Below are positions 14,138-22,264 of a DNA stretch of 47,511 bases, one piece after another. A program made the translations under genes and the position numbers. The stretch lies in the NCBI GenBank assembly GCA_018267055.1, contig JAFDZF010000008.1, positions 1-47,511 on the forward strand. The letters are read 5' to 3'. Positions within the stretch are counted from its first letter, which is position 1, and each line of letters starts with the position of its first letter. Below the pieces are notes generated by a model. The model ran no database searches, was not told the DNA's origin, and saw nothing but the letters and a program-made list of their open reading frames with translations. The DNA comes from Bacteroidota bacterium (GTDB taxonomy: Bacteria > Bacteroidota > Bacteroidia > Flavobacteriales_F > PHOS-HE28).

Positions 14138-16156
14138 CTACGCGTCCCCGGCTTCTTCTTCGTCCTCTTCTTCTTCGGGATCGCCTTCCTCGTCCTCTTC
14201 CGAAGCCTCTTCCTCCTCCGCCTCTTCTTCTTCCACCTCCTCGGCTTCCTCTTCCTCCTCCTCTTCTTCCAGCTCTTCGTCCTCCTGGGCCCGGGCGAAC
14301 GCGGCGAACCAGCCGCCCTGCGCGATGAGCGCGGAGGGGCTGCCCATCTCGGCCACGCGCCCATCGTCCAGCACGATCACCTGGTCCGCATCCTGGATCA
14401 TGCTGAAGCGGTGCGCGATGACGATGACGGTGTTGGCGCGGCGGATCTCCTCGATGGTGCGGCGCACCTCCTGCTCGGTGGCATAGTCGAGGTTCGCGGT
14501 GGCCTCGTCGAGCACCAGGATGCGCGGCTTGGCCAGCAGCACGCGCGCGATCTGCACCCGCTGGCGCTCGCCCACGCTGAGGCCCACCCCGCTCTCGCCC
14601 ACGGGCGTTTCCAGGCCTTCGGGCAGGCGGCCGAGCGTGTGCTCCATACCGGCGGCCAGGGCGGCCTCGCGCACCTCCTCCGCGGTGGCTTCGGGCCGGC
14701 CGTAGCGGATGTTCTCGGCCAGGGTGCCGCGGAACACCATGCCGTCGGCCATCACCATGCCGATGTGCCGGCGCACATCGCTGGGGTCGGCCGAGGCCAG
14801 GGGCCGTCCGTCCACCACGATGCTGCCCGACCACGGCTCGAACAGCTTGAGGAGCAGGTCCACCGTGGTGGTCTTGCCCGCGCCGCTGTGGCCCACGATG
14901 GCGGTCTTCTCCCCGGGCGCGATGGTGAACGAGACACCCTTGAGCACCTCCCGTTCCGGCTTGTAGCCGAAGCGCACGTCGCGGAACTCCACGCGGCCGT
15001 GGTCCACGCGGAACGCCTCGCCGCGCGGCTCCTCGGTGCCCGCCTCCAGCAGGTCGCGCGACCGCCGCATCGAGGCCGCGTTCTGCTGCATGTCCACCCA
15101 GAGCGTGCTCAGGGTGTCGATGGGATCGTAGAGCCGGTCGATGAAGGCCACGAACATCACCACGTCGCCGGGGGTGAGCTGGTGCTGCAGGGCCAGGTAA
15201 CCGCCGTAGCCCAATACCAGGGCGTTCACCAAATAGGTGAGCGCGGTCTCCCAGAAGAGGTACTTGTTCACCAGGTACGAGCGCTTCATGTAGCTGGTGT
15301 AGGCCGTGTCGGCGGCGGCCCGCAAGGCGTCCACCTCGCGCTGTTCGGCACCGCTGAGCTTCACCGTCTTGATGCCGGCCACCGCGTCCTGCATGCGGGC
15401 GGTGACCACCTCCCACTGCTCGTAATAGGCGTCGAGCCCGGTCTCCAGGCGCTGGCTGCTGCGCCAGGCCAGCCAGAGGTAGATGGGCACCACCGAGAGG
15501 GCCAGCAGGGTGAGCGGCACGTTCTGGGTGAACATGATGGCCAGGATGCCCACCAGGCTGATGAGCTCGGGGAGCAGCTGCTGGGTGGCGCCGTTCATGA
15601 TCTCGGTGAGCTGCTCCGTCTGGTCCATGCGCTTGACGATGACCGAACTGCTGCGGCCGGTGAAGAAGCGGAGCGGGAGGCGGAGCACGTGGCCGAAGGT
15701 GCCCTCCAGGTAGCGCCGCTCCACGGAGCAGGCCAGGCGCACGTTCAGGTTGTCGCCGATCCACCAGAGCACGTGCCCCAGCATGTTGACGCCGAAGAGG
15801 ATGAGCACCGCATAGAGCAGGGTCCGGAACACCTCGTCTGGCGTACGGCGGGCCACGTGGCCCGGCCGGTGCGGCTCCTTCACGTGCACGTGGTGGGCGA
15901 CGTGCGGCGTGGTGATGCCCTCCTCGGCCCGCACGGCCTGCCGGGTCTCCTTCACGGCCTGGTCCACGAAGAGGCCGCTCACGTCGTTCACCGCCACGCG
16001 GTACACCATGGGCTCCACCAGGCCGGCCGCCGTGGTCAACATGCCCAGCACCACCACCCAGATCAGCCGCTTGCGGTCCAGCAGCATCCAGCCGATCACC
16101 TCCCGCCATATGCCGCCCTTTCGGGCGGCGTCATCGGTGCGTGCCTTGTCGCTCAT
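14138..16156 (-). CDS. ABC exporter, fused membrane and ATPase domains, with polyglutamate tail
   Basis: The 672-residue half-transporter has a type I exporter membrane domain (residues ~20-380, six helices) followed by an ATPase domain. The ATPase shows Walker A GHSGAGKTTTV, signature LSVGERQR, Walker B RILVLDEATANLD and switch His in IVIAHRF. It should work as a dimer exporting an unidentified substrate. An unusual ~50-residue insert in the first periplasmic loop region contains TPHVAHHVHVKEPHRPGH, a His-rich stretch. The C-terminus from about residue 625 is 48 residues long, 37 of them Glu or Asp, which is not part of the family. The ATG at 16156 was preferred to an upstream TTG. A perfect TAAGTTTG box lies 18 nt upstream. 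Confidence 0.93.
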   Translation of the reverse strand: MSDKARTDDAARKGGIWREVIGWMLLDRKRLIWVVVLGMLTTAAGLVEPMVYRVAVNDVSGLFVDQAVKETRQAVRAEEGITTPHVAHHVHVKEPHRPGHVARRTPDEVFRTLLYAVLILFGVNMLGHVLWWIGDNLNVRLACSVERRYLEGTFGHVLRLPLRFFTGRSSSVIVKRMDQTEQLTEIMNGATQQLLPELISLVGILAIMFTQNVPLTLLALSVVPIYLWLAWRSSQRLETGLDAYYEQWEVVTARMQDAVAGIKTVKLSGAEQREVDALRAAADTAYTSYMKRSYLVNKYLFWETALTYLVNALVLGYGGYLALQHQLTPGDVVMFVAFIDRLYDPIDTLSTLWVDMQQNAASMRRSRDLLEAGTEEPRGEAFRVDHGRVEFRDVRFGYKPEREVLKGVSFTIAPGEKTAIVGHSGAGKTTTVDLLLKLFEPWSGSIVVDGRPLASADPSDVRRHIGMVMADGMVFRGTLAENIRYGRPEATAEEVREAALAAGMEHTLGRLPEGLETPVGESGVGLSVGERQRVQIARVLLAKPRILVLDEATANLDYATEQEVRRTIEEIRRANTVIVIAHRFSMIQDADQVIVLDDGRVAEMGSPSALIAQGGWFAAFARAQEDEELEEEEEEEEAEEVEEEEAEEEEASEEDEEGDPEEEEDEEEAGDA

Positions 16157-16174
16157 GAACGCGTCGTGCTCCAC

Positions 16175-16182
16175 CAAACTTA
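16175..16182 (-). promoter_or_regulatory. -7 box for the ABC exporter gene
   Basis: The minus strand reads TAAGTTTG, a full match to TAnnTTTG, 18 nt before the ATG at 16156. Confidence 0.55.
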
Positions 16183-16240
16183 GGCGCCCGCGTTAACAGA
16201 ACATGGCGGAGGCATCGCCGTACGGCCCCGGAACACCGCC

Positions 16241-16248
16241 TACTTTCA
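16241..16248 (+). promoter_or_regulatory. -7 box for the TPR/DUF1003 operon
   Basis: TACTTTCA matches TAnnTTTG at the conserved TA and TT positions and lies 17 nt before the ATG at 16266. The box of the divergent ABC gene is about 60 bp away. Confidence 0.45.
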
Positions 16249-16265
16249 CGGAAAGGTCCGTATCC

Positions 16266-17018
16266 ATGGGCGCCGATCTCCGCAAAAGCCGCCGCTTCAT
16301 CGCCCTGCGCCTCTGGCCGGTGCTCACCGCGCTGGGCAGCGCGCTGGTGATGCTGCTGGCCTTCCTGCTGCCGTCCATCCAGGACCAATGGGACCGCTAC
16401 CGCTCGCGCCAGGTGGTGCAGGAATACGTGCAGCTGGGCGACCGCTTCATGGACGAGGCCGACTATGCGATGGCGGCGGCGGCGTACGACAAGGCGATCG
16501 AGCTTTCTCCCACGAGCCGGCTGGACGTGGAGGTGAAGCGGCTGGAAGCGCGCGTGGGCCGCATGAACGCCGTGAGCGACTGGGGCGACACCCTGGACAC
16601 CGACCTGGAGGACGTGGACTTCGAGTTCCTGCTGCACCTGCGCAAGCCGGACGACCCGCGGAACGCCATGGTGCTGAACGCCTATGCCACCTTCCTCGCA
16701 GGCCGGGGACAGCTCGCGAAGGCCGGCACGATGCTCGACCAAGCCATCGCGCTGCGCCCGGACGACGCCCTGGTGCGGCTGAACCATGGCAACTGGCTCG
16801 ACGGCCTGGGCCGCAAGGCCGAGGCCGAACAGGAATACCTGCTGGCCTGCCGGCTGGACAGCACGAACGCGGAGGCGCGCTACAACCTGGGCCTGCTGTA
16901 CCTGGAACAGGGCGACAGCCTGCGCGGCCGGAAGCTGCTCCGCCAGGCGGCGCACCTGGCCCCCGCCGATACGGCCCTGCGGACATCCGACGCACCGGAC
17001 GGCATACCCGACCGATAG
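16266..17018 (+). CDS. Membrane-anchored TPR protein
   Basis: The 250-residue protein has a basic N-terminus, one transmembrane helix at about 15-36 and an extracytoplasmic helical domain. At least three tetratricopeptide repeats are visible: YVQLGDRFMDEADYAMAAAA, then AYATFLAGRGQLAKAGTML, and ARYNLGLLYLEQGDSLRG. TPRs bind other proteins, and the partner is unknown. The start at 16266 fits the membrane helix and the promoter box 17 nt upstream; an earlier ATG at 16203 would lie before that box. The DUF1003 gene starts 12 nt after this stop, so the two form a likely operon. Confidence 0.85.
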   Translation: MGADLRKSRRFIALRLWPVLTALGSALVMLLAFLLPSIQDQWDRYRSRQVVQEYVQLGDRFMDEADYAMAAAAYDKAIELSPTSRLDVEVKRLEARVGRMNAVSDWGDTLDTDLEDVDFEFLLHLRKPDDPRNAMVLNAYATFLAGRGQLAKAGTMLDQAIALRPDDALVRLNHGNWLDGLGRKAEAEQEYLLACRLDSTNAEARYNLGLLYLEQGDSLRGRKLLRQAAHLAPADTALRTSDAPDGIPDR

Positions 17019-17030
17019 CAACACCGACCC

Positions 17031-17612
17031 ATGACCCATACCTCGGCTTACGTCAAACGCATGCTCGCCACGGAGGACGCCCACCTGGCCCGGCTCCATG
17101 CCATCGTGGAGGAGTCCCTCAACGAGGAAGGCTCCCTTTCCAGCCGCATCGCGATGGAGGAGCGGACCGACGACCGCACGCTGGGCGAGCGCATCGCCGA
17201 CCGCGTGGCCGACTTCGGCGGCAGCTGGACCTTCATCCTGTCCTTCCTGTTCGTGCTGGGCCTGTGGATCGCGGCCAATGCCTGGCTGCTGGGCAACAAG
17301 GGCTTCGACCCCTACCCCTTCATCCTGCTCAACCTCGTGCTCTCCTGCCTGGCCGCCTTGCAGGCGCCGGTGATCATGATGAGCCAGAACCGGCAGGAGC
17401 AGAAGGACCGCGACCGGGCCCGCAACGACTACCTGGTGAACCTGCGCGCCGAAGTGGAGCTGCGCAGCCTGCACCGCAAACTGGACCTGAGCGTGGAGGA
17501 CCAGTTCCAGCACCTCTGCGCCATCCAGCAGAAGCAGATCGAGCAGCTGACCCACTTGGAGCGCAAGCTGGAACGCCTAATCGCCGACCGCTCCGGCCGG
17601 GCGGAGGGCTGA
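17031..17612 (+). CDS. DUF1003-family membrane protein
   Basis: The 193-residue protein has two adjacent transmembrane helices at about residues 65-86 and 95-118 (SWTFILSFLFVLGLWIAANA and FILLNLVLSCLAALQAPVIM). They are followed by the family signature MMSQNRQEQKDRDRARNDY and a C-terminal amphipathic helix rich in Gln, Leu and Arg. DUF1003 proteins are widespread in bacteria and their function is not established. The gene follows the TPR gene by 12 nt. It ends 21 nt from the convergent OmpA-type gene. Confidence 0.9.
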   Translation: MTHTSAYVKRMLATEDAHLARLHAIVEESLNEEGSLSSRIAMEERTDDRTLGERIADRVADFGGSWTFILSFLFVLGLWIAANAWLLGNKGFDPYPFILLNLVLSCLAALQAPVIMMSQNRQEQKDRDRARNDYLVNLRAEVELRSLHRKLDLSVEDQFQHLCAIQQKQIEQLTHLERKLERLIADRSGRAEG

Positions 17613-17633
17613 CCGGCGACCGGCGGTCCGTCA

Positions 17634-19373
17634 TCACGCACCGGCGAGCCCGGCCAACAGCTGCTTGACCTCGGTGAAGCTGCTCGGCCGGAACGTGATC
17701 TCCGGCGACCGGGCGGGATCCACGGGCAGCATGCACACGTGCGCACGGCCGTCGATCACGGCATAGGCGAACAGCATCGCCGGCTCGTCCCGCGGCACCG
17801 GGGGCGACACGTATCGGCCGCCGTTGGCCCAGCCCATGCCCAGGGCGCTGCGCACGTCGGTGAACACCAGGAACACCTGCGCGTCGATCGGGCCGCGGTC
17901 GCTGGCCACCACGCTGTACTTCTCCTCCGCGGGCACGTCGTAGAAGCGGTCGCAGTTGATCCAGCCGAGCCGGGAAGTACGGAACACATAGGCGTTCAGG
18001 CCGGCGATGTCGGCCGTGCCCGCGCTGTCCACGCGTTCCACATAGCGCTGCATGCTGGCCTGGATGGCCCGGTCACGCGCGCGCCACAATGAATCGTTGT
18101 GGAGGCGCAGCGGGGCCATCGCCCGATCGTAGGCCTCCAGGGCGGGTGTGTACACGGTGCGTTCCCATTCGGCGCGGCCGGCCGTCACTTGGGCGTCCCA
18201 AGCGGCCTTGCGCTCGGTGTAGCGCTGGAGCGCCTGCGGATAGGCCGCACAGCTCACCTCGAACTGCTTCATCCGGCGCTCCCAGCGGTCCACGCGCTCC
18301 TCGTACCGCGCCATCGCCGCCGCATAGCGGGCCTCCGCCCGGGCCCGGGCCTTCTCCGGGAAGAGGAAGGCCCACCAAGGCTTCGCGGACAGGTAGCTCG
18401 CGCGGCGCGGGGCGTTCGGCTTGCGCGGCGCAACGGGCTCGACGGGCTTCGTGGGCTTGCCTTTCGGGACACGGTAGACCGGCGCCTTCCAGGGCAGCAC
18501 CGCCAGGTCCGGCGTGGGCGGCTCCACCCAACGGGCGATGAGGCGCTGCTGGATGGGTGCGCCGGTGGTGCGCCAGTCCGAGCCGTCGCTGCTCAGGAAC
18601 ACTTCCATGCCGTCCTTCCCCTTGGTCACGGGCAGCGCCACCTGCATAGGGGCCGATGCCTTCAGCCGCAGCGGTCCGCCTTGGGCATCGCGTGCCTCCA
18701 CCTTCAGCATGCCGCCGGTCTCGAGCAGCCGATCGCCGCTGCGGGTGCTCAACCGGTGCGCCAGCATGGCCTGCAGGCCCGTGGCCTCGGTCAGCTCCAG
18801 GTCCACCGGACCTTGCACCGGCCGGCCCTGCGCATCGATCCACGCCCCGGCCTGGATGGCGAGCTGCACCCCGGCGGCACCGGTGATCACCTGGTCCTTC
18901 GCCGGGTCGATGGTGAACCGCTGCACGCTGCCCTCCATCAGCGCCTGCCGCAGCTCCTCGGTGTCGGCGAAGGCATGCCGGGTGAAGCTCACCTGCACGC
19001 GCCGGTTCTCCGCCATGCCGCGCGCATCACCGTTCGAGGCGATGGGGTCGCGCTCGCCCGACCGCCGGGTGGTGATGAGCGCCGCGTCCACGCCGTGGGC
19101 CACGAGGTAATCGCGCACGGCCTCCGCACGGGCCGTGGAAAGGGCCTCGTTGTAGGCGTCCGAGCCGTCGCTGTCGGTATGGCCGTTGATGGCTACCGCA
19201 TAGTCGCCGGTAAGGTCGAGCGTGGCCAGGAAGCCATCGAGCGCTTCAGTGGCTTCCGGGGTGAGCGCACTGCGGTCCTTCTCGAAATGGACCAGCAGGT
19301 CGTGGTGGAGGGTGGCCGCGTTCAGTGCGTGGGCGCAGCACAGCCAGAGCAGGAAGAGGATCGCGCGTACCAT
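17634..19373 (-). CDS. Envelope protein with N-terminal OmpA domain and large C-terminal extension
   Basis: The 579-residue protein has a signal peptide (MVRAILFLLWLCCAHALNA). An OmpA/Pal-like peptidoglycan-binding domain comes directly after it, at about 22-135, with the core motifs GHTDSDGSDAYNEALSTARA and ENRRVQVSF. A beta-rich module follows at about 150-290, resembling the ZU5-like segment in some Bacteroidota proteins (AGVQLAIQAGAWIDAQGRPV). A Pro/Lys linker, a helical, charged Arg/Ala-rich segment (~345-430) and a C-terminal globular part complete it. OmpA domains are usually C-terminal, so this order is unusual. It probably tethers something to the cell wall. The ATG at 19373 fits the signal peptide. 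Confidence 0.85.
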   Translation of the reverse strand: MVRAILFLLWLCCAHALNAATLHHDLLVHFEKDRSALTPEATEALDGFLATLDLTGDYAVAINGHTDSDGSDAYNEALSTARAEAVRDYLVAHGVDAALITTRRSGERDPIASNGDARGMAENRRVQVSFTRHAFADTEELRQALMEGSVQRFTIDPAKDQVITGAAGVQLAIQAGAWIDAQGRPVQGPVDLELTEATGLQAMLAHRLSTRSGDRLLETGGMLKVEARDAQGGPLRLKASAPMQVALPVTKGKDGMEVFLSSDGSDWRTTGAPIQQRLIARWVEPPTPDLAVLPWKAPVYRVPKGKPTKPVEPVAPRKPNAPRRASYLSAKPWWAFLFPEKARARAEARYAAAMARYEERVDRWERRMKQFEVSCAAYPQALQRYTERKAAWDAQVTAGRAEWERTVYTPALEAYDRAMAPLRLHNDSLWRARDRAIQASMQRYVERVDSAGTADIAGLNAYVFRTSRLGWINCDRFYDVPAEEKYSVVASDRGPIDAQVFLVFTDVRSALGMGWANGGRYVSPPVPRDEPAMLFAYAVIDGRAHVCMLPVDPARSPEITFRPSSFTEVKQLLAGLAGA

Positions 19374-19513
19374 GGGTCGGGTGTTCGTCAGGGGTGATCG
19401 GATGCCGTACACCCATGAATGCCCGACGCACGGAAAGGTGACCGTATGCGCGATGGACGATCACCGAAGCTCACTTCCCCATGCAGGTGCGAACGCGTGG
19501 TCCGCCCTGCGGA

Positions 19514-19975
19514 TCACCGCCCGCTCTCCGTCAGGATCTCCTTCAGCTCCGGATGCTGCGCGACCTGCCTGTCGAAGCAGTCGGCCTGGTAGAAACGTTC
19601 CGTGCGCTTGTTGTACCGGGGGAAGAAGGCCTGCTTCGCGCCGCCCATGCGCATATGGTCATCGGTGGTCTCCAGGTACACGACCTCGCTCCCGTCCTTG
19701 CTCGTCTCCACCATCACGTACACGCGGGTGTAGGTGGCGGCGCCCTTCTTCTTATCGAAGCGGAGGTAGGCCAGCTCCTGGTCCTCCAGGAAGCGGGCGG
19801 CCTGCACGTAGCGTTCCTTGTCGGCCTTGCTGTAGGTCAGCGGCAGGTCCACACGGCAGGTATCGAGCAGCGGTTCCCCCGGGAACAAGGGCGCATCCTG
19901 CGCATGGGCAATCACGGTGCAGCCGGTGAGCGCGAGGATCACAGCGGCGGAGCGGAAGGAGCGATGAAGGGCCAT
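19514..19975 (-). CDS. Small exported protein, possible lipoprotein, unknown function
   Basis: The 153-residue protein starts with a signal peptide. ILALTGC at about residues 13-19 could be a lipobox, though a type I cleavage after AHA is also possible. The mature part is charged, with a Tyr/Lys-rich region (YSKADKERYVQAARFLEDQE) and Lys clusters, and ends LKEILTESGR. No family is recognised. It is the last of three consecutive small minus-strand genes. Its start sits five bases after a TATCCTTG box, suggesting its own near-leaderless promoter. Confidence 0.65.
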   Translation of the reverse strand: MALHRSFRSAAVILALTGCTVIAHAQDAPLFPGEPLLDTCRVDLPLTYSKADKERYVQAARFLEDQELAYLRFDKKKGAATYTRVYVMVETSKDGSEVVYLETTDDHMRMGGAKQAFFPRYNKRTERFYQADCFDRQVAQHPELKEILTESGR

Positions 19976-19980
19976 GGCCG

Positions 19981-19988
19981 CAAGGATA
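19981..19988 (-). promoter_or_regulatory. Candidate -7 box 5 nt before the 153-residue exported protein gene
   Basis: The minus strand reads TATCCTTG, one mismatch to TAnnTTTG, followed by CGGCC and ATG at 19975. Confidence 0.4.
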
Positions 19989-20009
19989 ACGTCCGGGACG
20001 ATCGCGGGT

Positions 20010-20417
20010 TCACTCCACCACCACGCGGTAGATGCCTTCGCGCACGAGCGTCTGCGGGCCCAGCACCAGGAAGCCGTCCTTGTGCGGCGCGTCCTCCAGG
20101 TTGCGGTAGGCATCGGGGACCCAGAAGAGCTGCGATCCGCGCCCGAGGTGGCTGCGGAAAAGGAGCTTCACCTGGTGCCGCCCGGTGACATCATCGGGAT
20201 GCACGGGCTGCATGGCCGCCAGGTCCACGGAGAGCATGCGGTCGCGCGGGGTGAGGTAGAGGAAGCCGCCCTCGAACTGCGGCTGCCAGTCCGGCTCCAG
20301 CATGCGCACGAAGGTGCGGCCGTCCATCAGGGTGAACAGGAACTGGCCGGAGGATTGGGCCCAGGCCATCCCGAGGGATCCCACGATCGACGACAGGAGC
20401 AGGGCCCGGATGCGCAT
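20010..20417 (-). CDS. Small secreted protein, unknown function
   Basis: The 135-residue protein has a signal peptide (MRIRALLLSSIVGSLGMAWA, then Q). The compact beta-rich mature domain contains FEGGFLYLTPRDRMLSVDL and ends with a hydrophobic strand, VREGIYRVVVE. No family is recognised. It lies between two other small orphan genes on the same strand, with gaps of about 30 nt. A TACCTTTC box seven bases upstream suggests its own promoter. Confidence 0.65.
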   Translation of the reverse strand: MRIRALLLSSIVGSLGMAWAQSSGQFLFTLMDGRTFVRMLEPDWQPQFEGGFLYLTPRDRMLSVDLAAMQPVHPDDVTGRHQVKLLFRSHLGRGSQLFWVPDAYRNLEDAPHKDGFLVLGPQTLVREGIYRVVVE

Positions 20418-20424
20418 GGCCCTT

Positions 20425-20432
20425 GAAAGGTA
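20425..20432 (-). promoter_or_regulatory. Candidate -7 box 7 nt before the small secreted protein gene
   Basis: The minus strand reads TACCTTTC, seven of eight matching TAnnTTTG, followed by AAGGGCC and ATG at 20417. Confidence 0.4.
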
Positions 20433-20448
20433 CGATACGGCGTAGGCA

Positions 20449-20898
20449 TCAACGCCAGCGCAGCTCCAGCGCCGCCCCGTCCGCCACGGCCTCCCAGGCG
20501 TTGAGCAGCCCGATGTAGGTGGCGAGCATCCGCTGCACGGCGGCATCGGTGAAGCCGGGCGGGCACCGACCCAGCTCGGCCTCCACGGCGGCCCGGAGGT
20601 CGCCTTGGGCGATGGCCCCGTTGCTGAGCCCCTGCAGCGACCGCGCCAGCACCTCCGCCACGAGCGCTCCGGGCGGGAGCATCCGGACGACGGCCGGATC
20701 GCCCAGCTCCTGGATGCCACGGCCCGCGTCGATGAGCCCGAAGAAGCCTTCCGTCAGGTGCAGCTCGCTCTCCACCACGTAGTGCGCCAGGTCGTGCGCA
20801 GGCAGGCCGGCCCCGACGTCGCCCTGGGTCCAGGTGCTGTTGCGGCGGGTACAGATCAGGCGGTGGCGGCCGCCTTCCTTGGTGATGCGGATGCGCAT
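20449..20898 (-). CDS. Conserved-looking cytoplasmic protein of unknown function
   Basis: The 149-residue protein has no signal peptide or membrane helix. It opens with a basic strand (MRIRITKEGGRHRLICTRRN). It contains HDLAHYVVESELHLTEGFF at about residues 38-56, whose spaced His and Glu residues could bind metal, though that is speculative. The rest is helical. It diverges from the glycosyltransferase gene with only 83 nt between the starts, so both promoters share that space. A GATCTTTC box lies five bases before the ATG. Confidence 0.65.
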   Translation of the reverse strand: MRIRITKEGGRHRLICTRRNSTWTQGDVGAGLPAHDLAHYVVESELHLTEGFFGLIDAGRGIQELGDPAVVRMLPPGALVAEVLARSLQGLSNGAIAQGDLRAAVEAELGRCPPGFTDAAVQRMLATYIGLLNAWEAVADGAALELRWR

Positions 20899-20903
20899 GG
20901 ACC

Positions 20904-20911
20904 GAAAGATC
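20904..20911 (-). promoter_or_regulatory. Candidate -7 box 5 nt before the 149-residue protein gene
   Basis: The minus strand reads GATCTTTC, followed by GGTCC and ATG at 20898. It deviates from TAnnTTTG at the first and last base. Confidence 0.3.
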
Positions 20912-20970
20912 GCCAGGCGGCCGGATCGTTGCCGGAACGTTACCCCTGGCCGGAGCTGCGGGCGCCGCTT

Positions 20971-20978
20971 TAGCTTGC
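20971..20978 (+). promoter_or_regulatory. -7-like box 3 nt before the GTG start of the glycosyltransferase
   Basis: TAGCTTGC is followed by ACC and the GTG at 20982. The same octamer precedes the metalloprotease gene at 22265. The position implies a leaderless transcript and supports the GTG start. Confidence 0.45.
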
Positions 20979-20981
20979 ACC

Positions 20982-22163
20982 GTGGCGCGTGCTTCCCTAC
21001 CACGGCGCCTCACGGTGTACACCGTGGGGGATGCACGGCGCATCCGCACCTGGTCCAACGTGCCCTACTTCTTCACGCGCACGCTGGAGCAGCAGGGATG
21101 CGTGGTGCGGCGGGTCGACATCGGGCCATTGCGGATGCTGCAGCTGCCCTACGACCTGGTGGTCCGCACGATGCGGGCGTTGTTCGGCACGGGCTCGGTG
21201 CATGATTACTTCCGGAGCCCCATCAACCACCACCTCACGAACCGGACCGTGGCCCGCACCATGCGGCGGTACCCGGACGACATCCACGTGCTGCTCACCT
21301 ACAGCTTCGGCAGCAACCCGGCGAAGCGGCCGTTCATCCTCTTCAGCGACATCACCCTTGAGCGGCACGTGCACTACTTCAAGGAGCGCGCGGCCGACCG
21401 GCTGGAGCGGATCAACGTGCGGCACGAAGCGCGCAACCTGGCGGAGGCGCGGGCCATCATCTCCCTCTTCCCCGAGCTCGCGGAGGAGCTGCGCCGCACG
21501 CACGGCGACAAGGTGCGCTACTACGGGAACGTGGTGAACCTGGACGCCTCCTCCACGGGCACCGACGCGCTGCTGGGGCGCAAATGGCGCGACAAGCAGC
21601 TGCTGTTCATCGGCAAGGGGCACTACAAGCAGGGGCTGCTGCTGTTGCTGCGGGCGCTGGATATCCTGAACGCCGGGCGGCCCGCCCCCGTTCCGCTCGA
21701 CGTGATCGGCCTGAAGCGCTCCGACGTCCACGGGCCCGTGCCCCCGGGCGTGCGCTTCCACGGCTACCTGGACAAGGGGCGACCGGAGCAGTACCGGCGC
21801 TACCTGGACCTGCTGGAGCGGGCCTTCCTTTTCGTGAACCCGAACCCCAAGTGGGCCGCCTTCTCCGCTTCCTGCGAGGCGATGCACTTCCACACGCCGG
21901 TGGTCATCCACCCGTACGCGGAGTTCGTGCGCACCTTCGGCGAGGAGGAGAGCCTGGGGTGCTTCCTGCGTTCGGACGATCCCGCGGAGCTCGCCGCACG
22001 CCTCGGCACGCTGCTGGCCGACCGGGAAGGCTGGACGCGGCGGGCGATCAATGCGCACCGGGCCGTGGAGCCCTTCACCTGGGACAGCTTCGTCCGCCGC
22101 TTCCTGTCGGACGTCGACCGGCTCTACGGCGTGGCGGAGCGGACCGCGGCCGTGGCGCGCTGA
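20982..22163 (+). CDS. Glycosyltransferase, probable GT4-type (GT-B fold)
   Basis: The 393-residue soluble protein has two Rossmann-like halves. The C-terminal half carries the motifs QLLFIGKGHYKQGLLLLLRA (start of the nucleotide-sugar domain), VRFHGYLDKG and LFVNPNPKWAAFSASCEAMH, then FHTPVVIHPYAEF, in the place of the usual EX7E loop. The typical fold closes with a helix, YGVAERT. Family knowledge: such enzymes transfer sugars to lipids, proteins or polysaccharides; the donor and acceptor are unknown. No other polysaccharide genes are adjacent. The first in-frame ATG is about 50 codons in and would remove the first strand. The GTG at 20982, just after a -7 box, is therefore chosen. Confidence 0.8.
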   Translation: MARASLPRRLTVYTVGDARRIRTWSNVPYFFTRTLEQQGCVVRRVDIGPLRMLQLPYDLVVRTMRALFGTGSVHDYFRSPINHHLTNRTVARTMRRYPDDIHVLLTYSFGSNPAKRPFILFSDITLERHVHYFKERAADRLERINVRHEARNLAEARAIISLFPELAEELRRTHGDKVRYYGNVVNLDASSTGTDALLGRKWRDKQLLFIGKGHYKQGLLLLLRALDILNAGRPAPVPLDVIGLKRSDVHGPVPPGVRFHGYLDKGRPEQYRRYLDLLERAFLFVNPNPKWAAFSASCEAMHFHTPVVIHPYAEFVRTFGEEESLGCFLRSDDPAELAARLGTLLADREGWTRRAINAHRAVEPFTWDSFVRRFLSDVDRLYGVAERTAAVAR

Positions 22164-22234
22164 CGCCCCGCCCGCTGCGGGCGATCGTTCAAAGAATGCG
22201 GAGGATCTCCGGGGCCGCTTCGGCCCTGCCCGCC

Positions 22235-22242
22235 TAGCTTGC
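22235..22242 (+). promoter_or_regulatory. Candidate -7 box for the metalloprotease gene
   Basis: TAGCTTGC, identical to the octamer before the glycosyltransferase gene, lies 22 nt before the ATG at 22265. Confidence 0.4.
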
Positions 22243-22264
22243 CGGTACCTATTCCATCGATCGC

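Noticed and set aside
14141-14284. Frameshift or sequencing error as the cause of the polyglutamate tail
   Set aside because: The tail continues in the frame of the ATPase domain, uses a clean Glu/Asp-rich codon set and ends at a stop six bases from the neighbouring gene's stop. Slippage-driven length change remains possible but no break is visible.
14411-16183. A 590-codon plus-strand frame opposite the ABC exporter
   Set aside because: It is His/Val/Gly-rich shadow sequence; the minus-strand frame holds all the ABC motifs.
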